Part shown: in pieces, positions 63,895-64,000 of the stretch
Numbering within the stretch: position 1 is the stretch's first letter
Layout of the letters: the number at the start of each line of letters is the position of its first letter
Origin: Bacillus sp. V5-8f
Lineage (GTDB): Bacteria > Bacillota > Bacilli > Bacillales > DSM-1321
Direction: 5' to 3'
DNA: 64,000 bases
Assembly (NCBI RefSeq): GCF_002863565.1
Contig: NZ_PGUW01000001.1
Coordinates: 1 to 64,000 of the forward strand
Made by a program: the position numbers and the translations under genes
The notes under the pieces: generated by a model
What the model was told of the DNA's origin: nothing
The model's input: the letters and a program-made list of their open reading frames with translations, nothing else
The model's database searches: none

Positions 63895-64000
63895 CTATAT
63901 TTGCAATCGGTATGGTTGTCTGAGTCTCATCCAACCTATTAATCCCACCCAGATTACAAAAACCGGCATAAATGCAGCTAATTGTAATACTAATGATAAG
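63895..64000 (-). CDS. C-terminus of a membrane protein, truncated by the window edge
   Basis: A 34-codon minus-strand frame runs in from the right edge and stops at TAG 63895. It reads as a hydrophobic segment followed by a basic tail (LQLAAFMPVFVIWVGLIGWM, then RLRQPYRLQI), typical of the last helix of an integral membrane protein, possibly a polysaccharide polymerase given the glycosyltransferases nearby. Too short for identification. Confidence 0.4.
   Translation of the reverse strand, partial: LSLVLQLAAFMPVFVIWVGLIGWMRLRQPYRLQI

Overview
The window comes from a motile, competence-gene-carrying Gram-positive bacterium of the Bacillaceae. I base this on the gene order flgM-flgN-flgK-flgL-yviE-fliW-csrA-hag next to yvyF, comFC/comFA, degV, degU/degS and yvyE, which matches the Bacillus arrangement, on Bacillus-type ribosome binding sites, and on a roughly 40% G+C look. 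No rRNA, tRNA, CRISPR array or prophage was seen.

Layout. 1-2780: an unidentified gene cut by the left edge, a decayed ISL3-family transposase gene and a fragment of an IS3-family element. 2782-11207: flagellar late genes on the minus strand, with two flagellins. One is an ordinary Hag whose leader carries a CsrA-type hairpin. The other carries a zinc metallopeptidase in its variable region (a flagellinolysin). 11301-17921: comFC, comFA, degV, degU, degS and yvyE. 18022-20322: two LytR-CpsA-Psr ligases. 20383-34029: a 12-gene minus-strand surface-polysaccharide cluster (lipid carrier initiator, flippase, polymerase, chain-length protein, three glycosyltransferases, five nucleotide-sugar enzymes). 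Four of the sugar enzymes form the WbpA/WlbA/WlbC/WlbB set that makes UDP-2,3-diacetamido-2,3-dideoxyglucuronic acid. 34408-45334: galU, LytC-like and LytB-like wall enzymes with CWB2 repeats, SecA2 with the S-layer assembly protein SlaP, and another CWB2 protein. 45514-53126: two paralogous secreted beta-helix proteins, an SbsC-like S-layer-type protein, and small secreted or anchored proteins. 53202-64000: a 2835-residue secreted protein made of about 30 repeats, probably co-transcribed with two glycosyltransferase genes, and the end of a membrane protein gene at the right edge.

How it fits together. Almost everything serves the cell surface. The polysaccharide cluster, TagO, GalU and the LCP ligases could make and attach a secondary cell wall polymer containing a diacetamido-uronic acid. 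Polymers with the related mannuronic acid are the known ligands of SbsC-type N-terminal domains, and such a domain is encoded about 15 kb away. SecA2/SlaP would help export surface proteins. DegS/DegU, CsrA/FliW and FlgM would link motility to this surface programme. The least ordinary items are the proteolytic flagellin, the giant repeat protein with no recognised wall anchor and adjacent glycosyltransferases, a 52-bp palindromic repeat family, and a terminator inside the polysaccharide operon that leaves almost no room for a new promoter.
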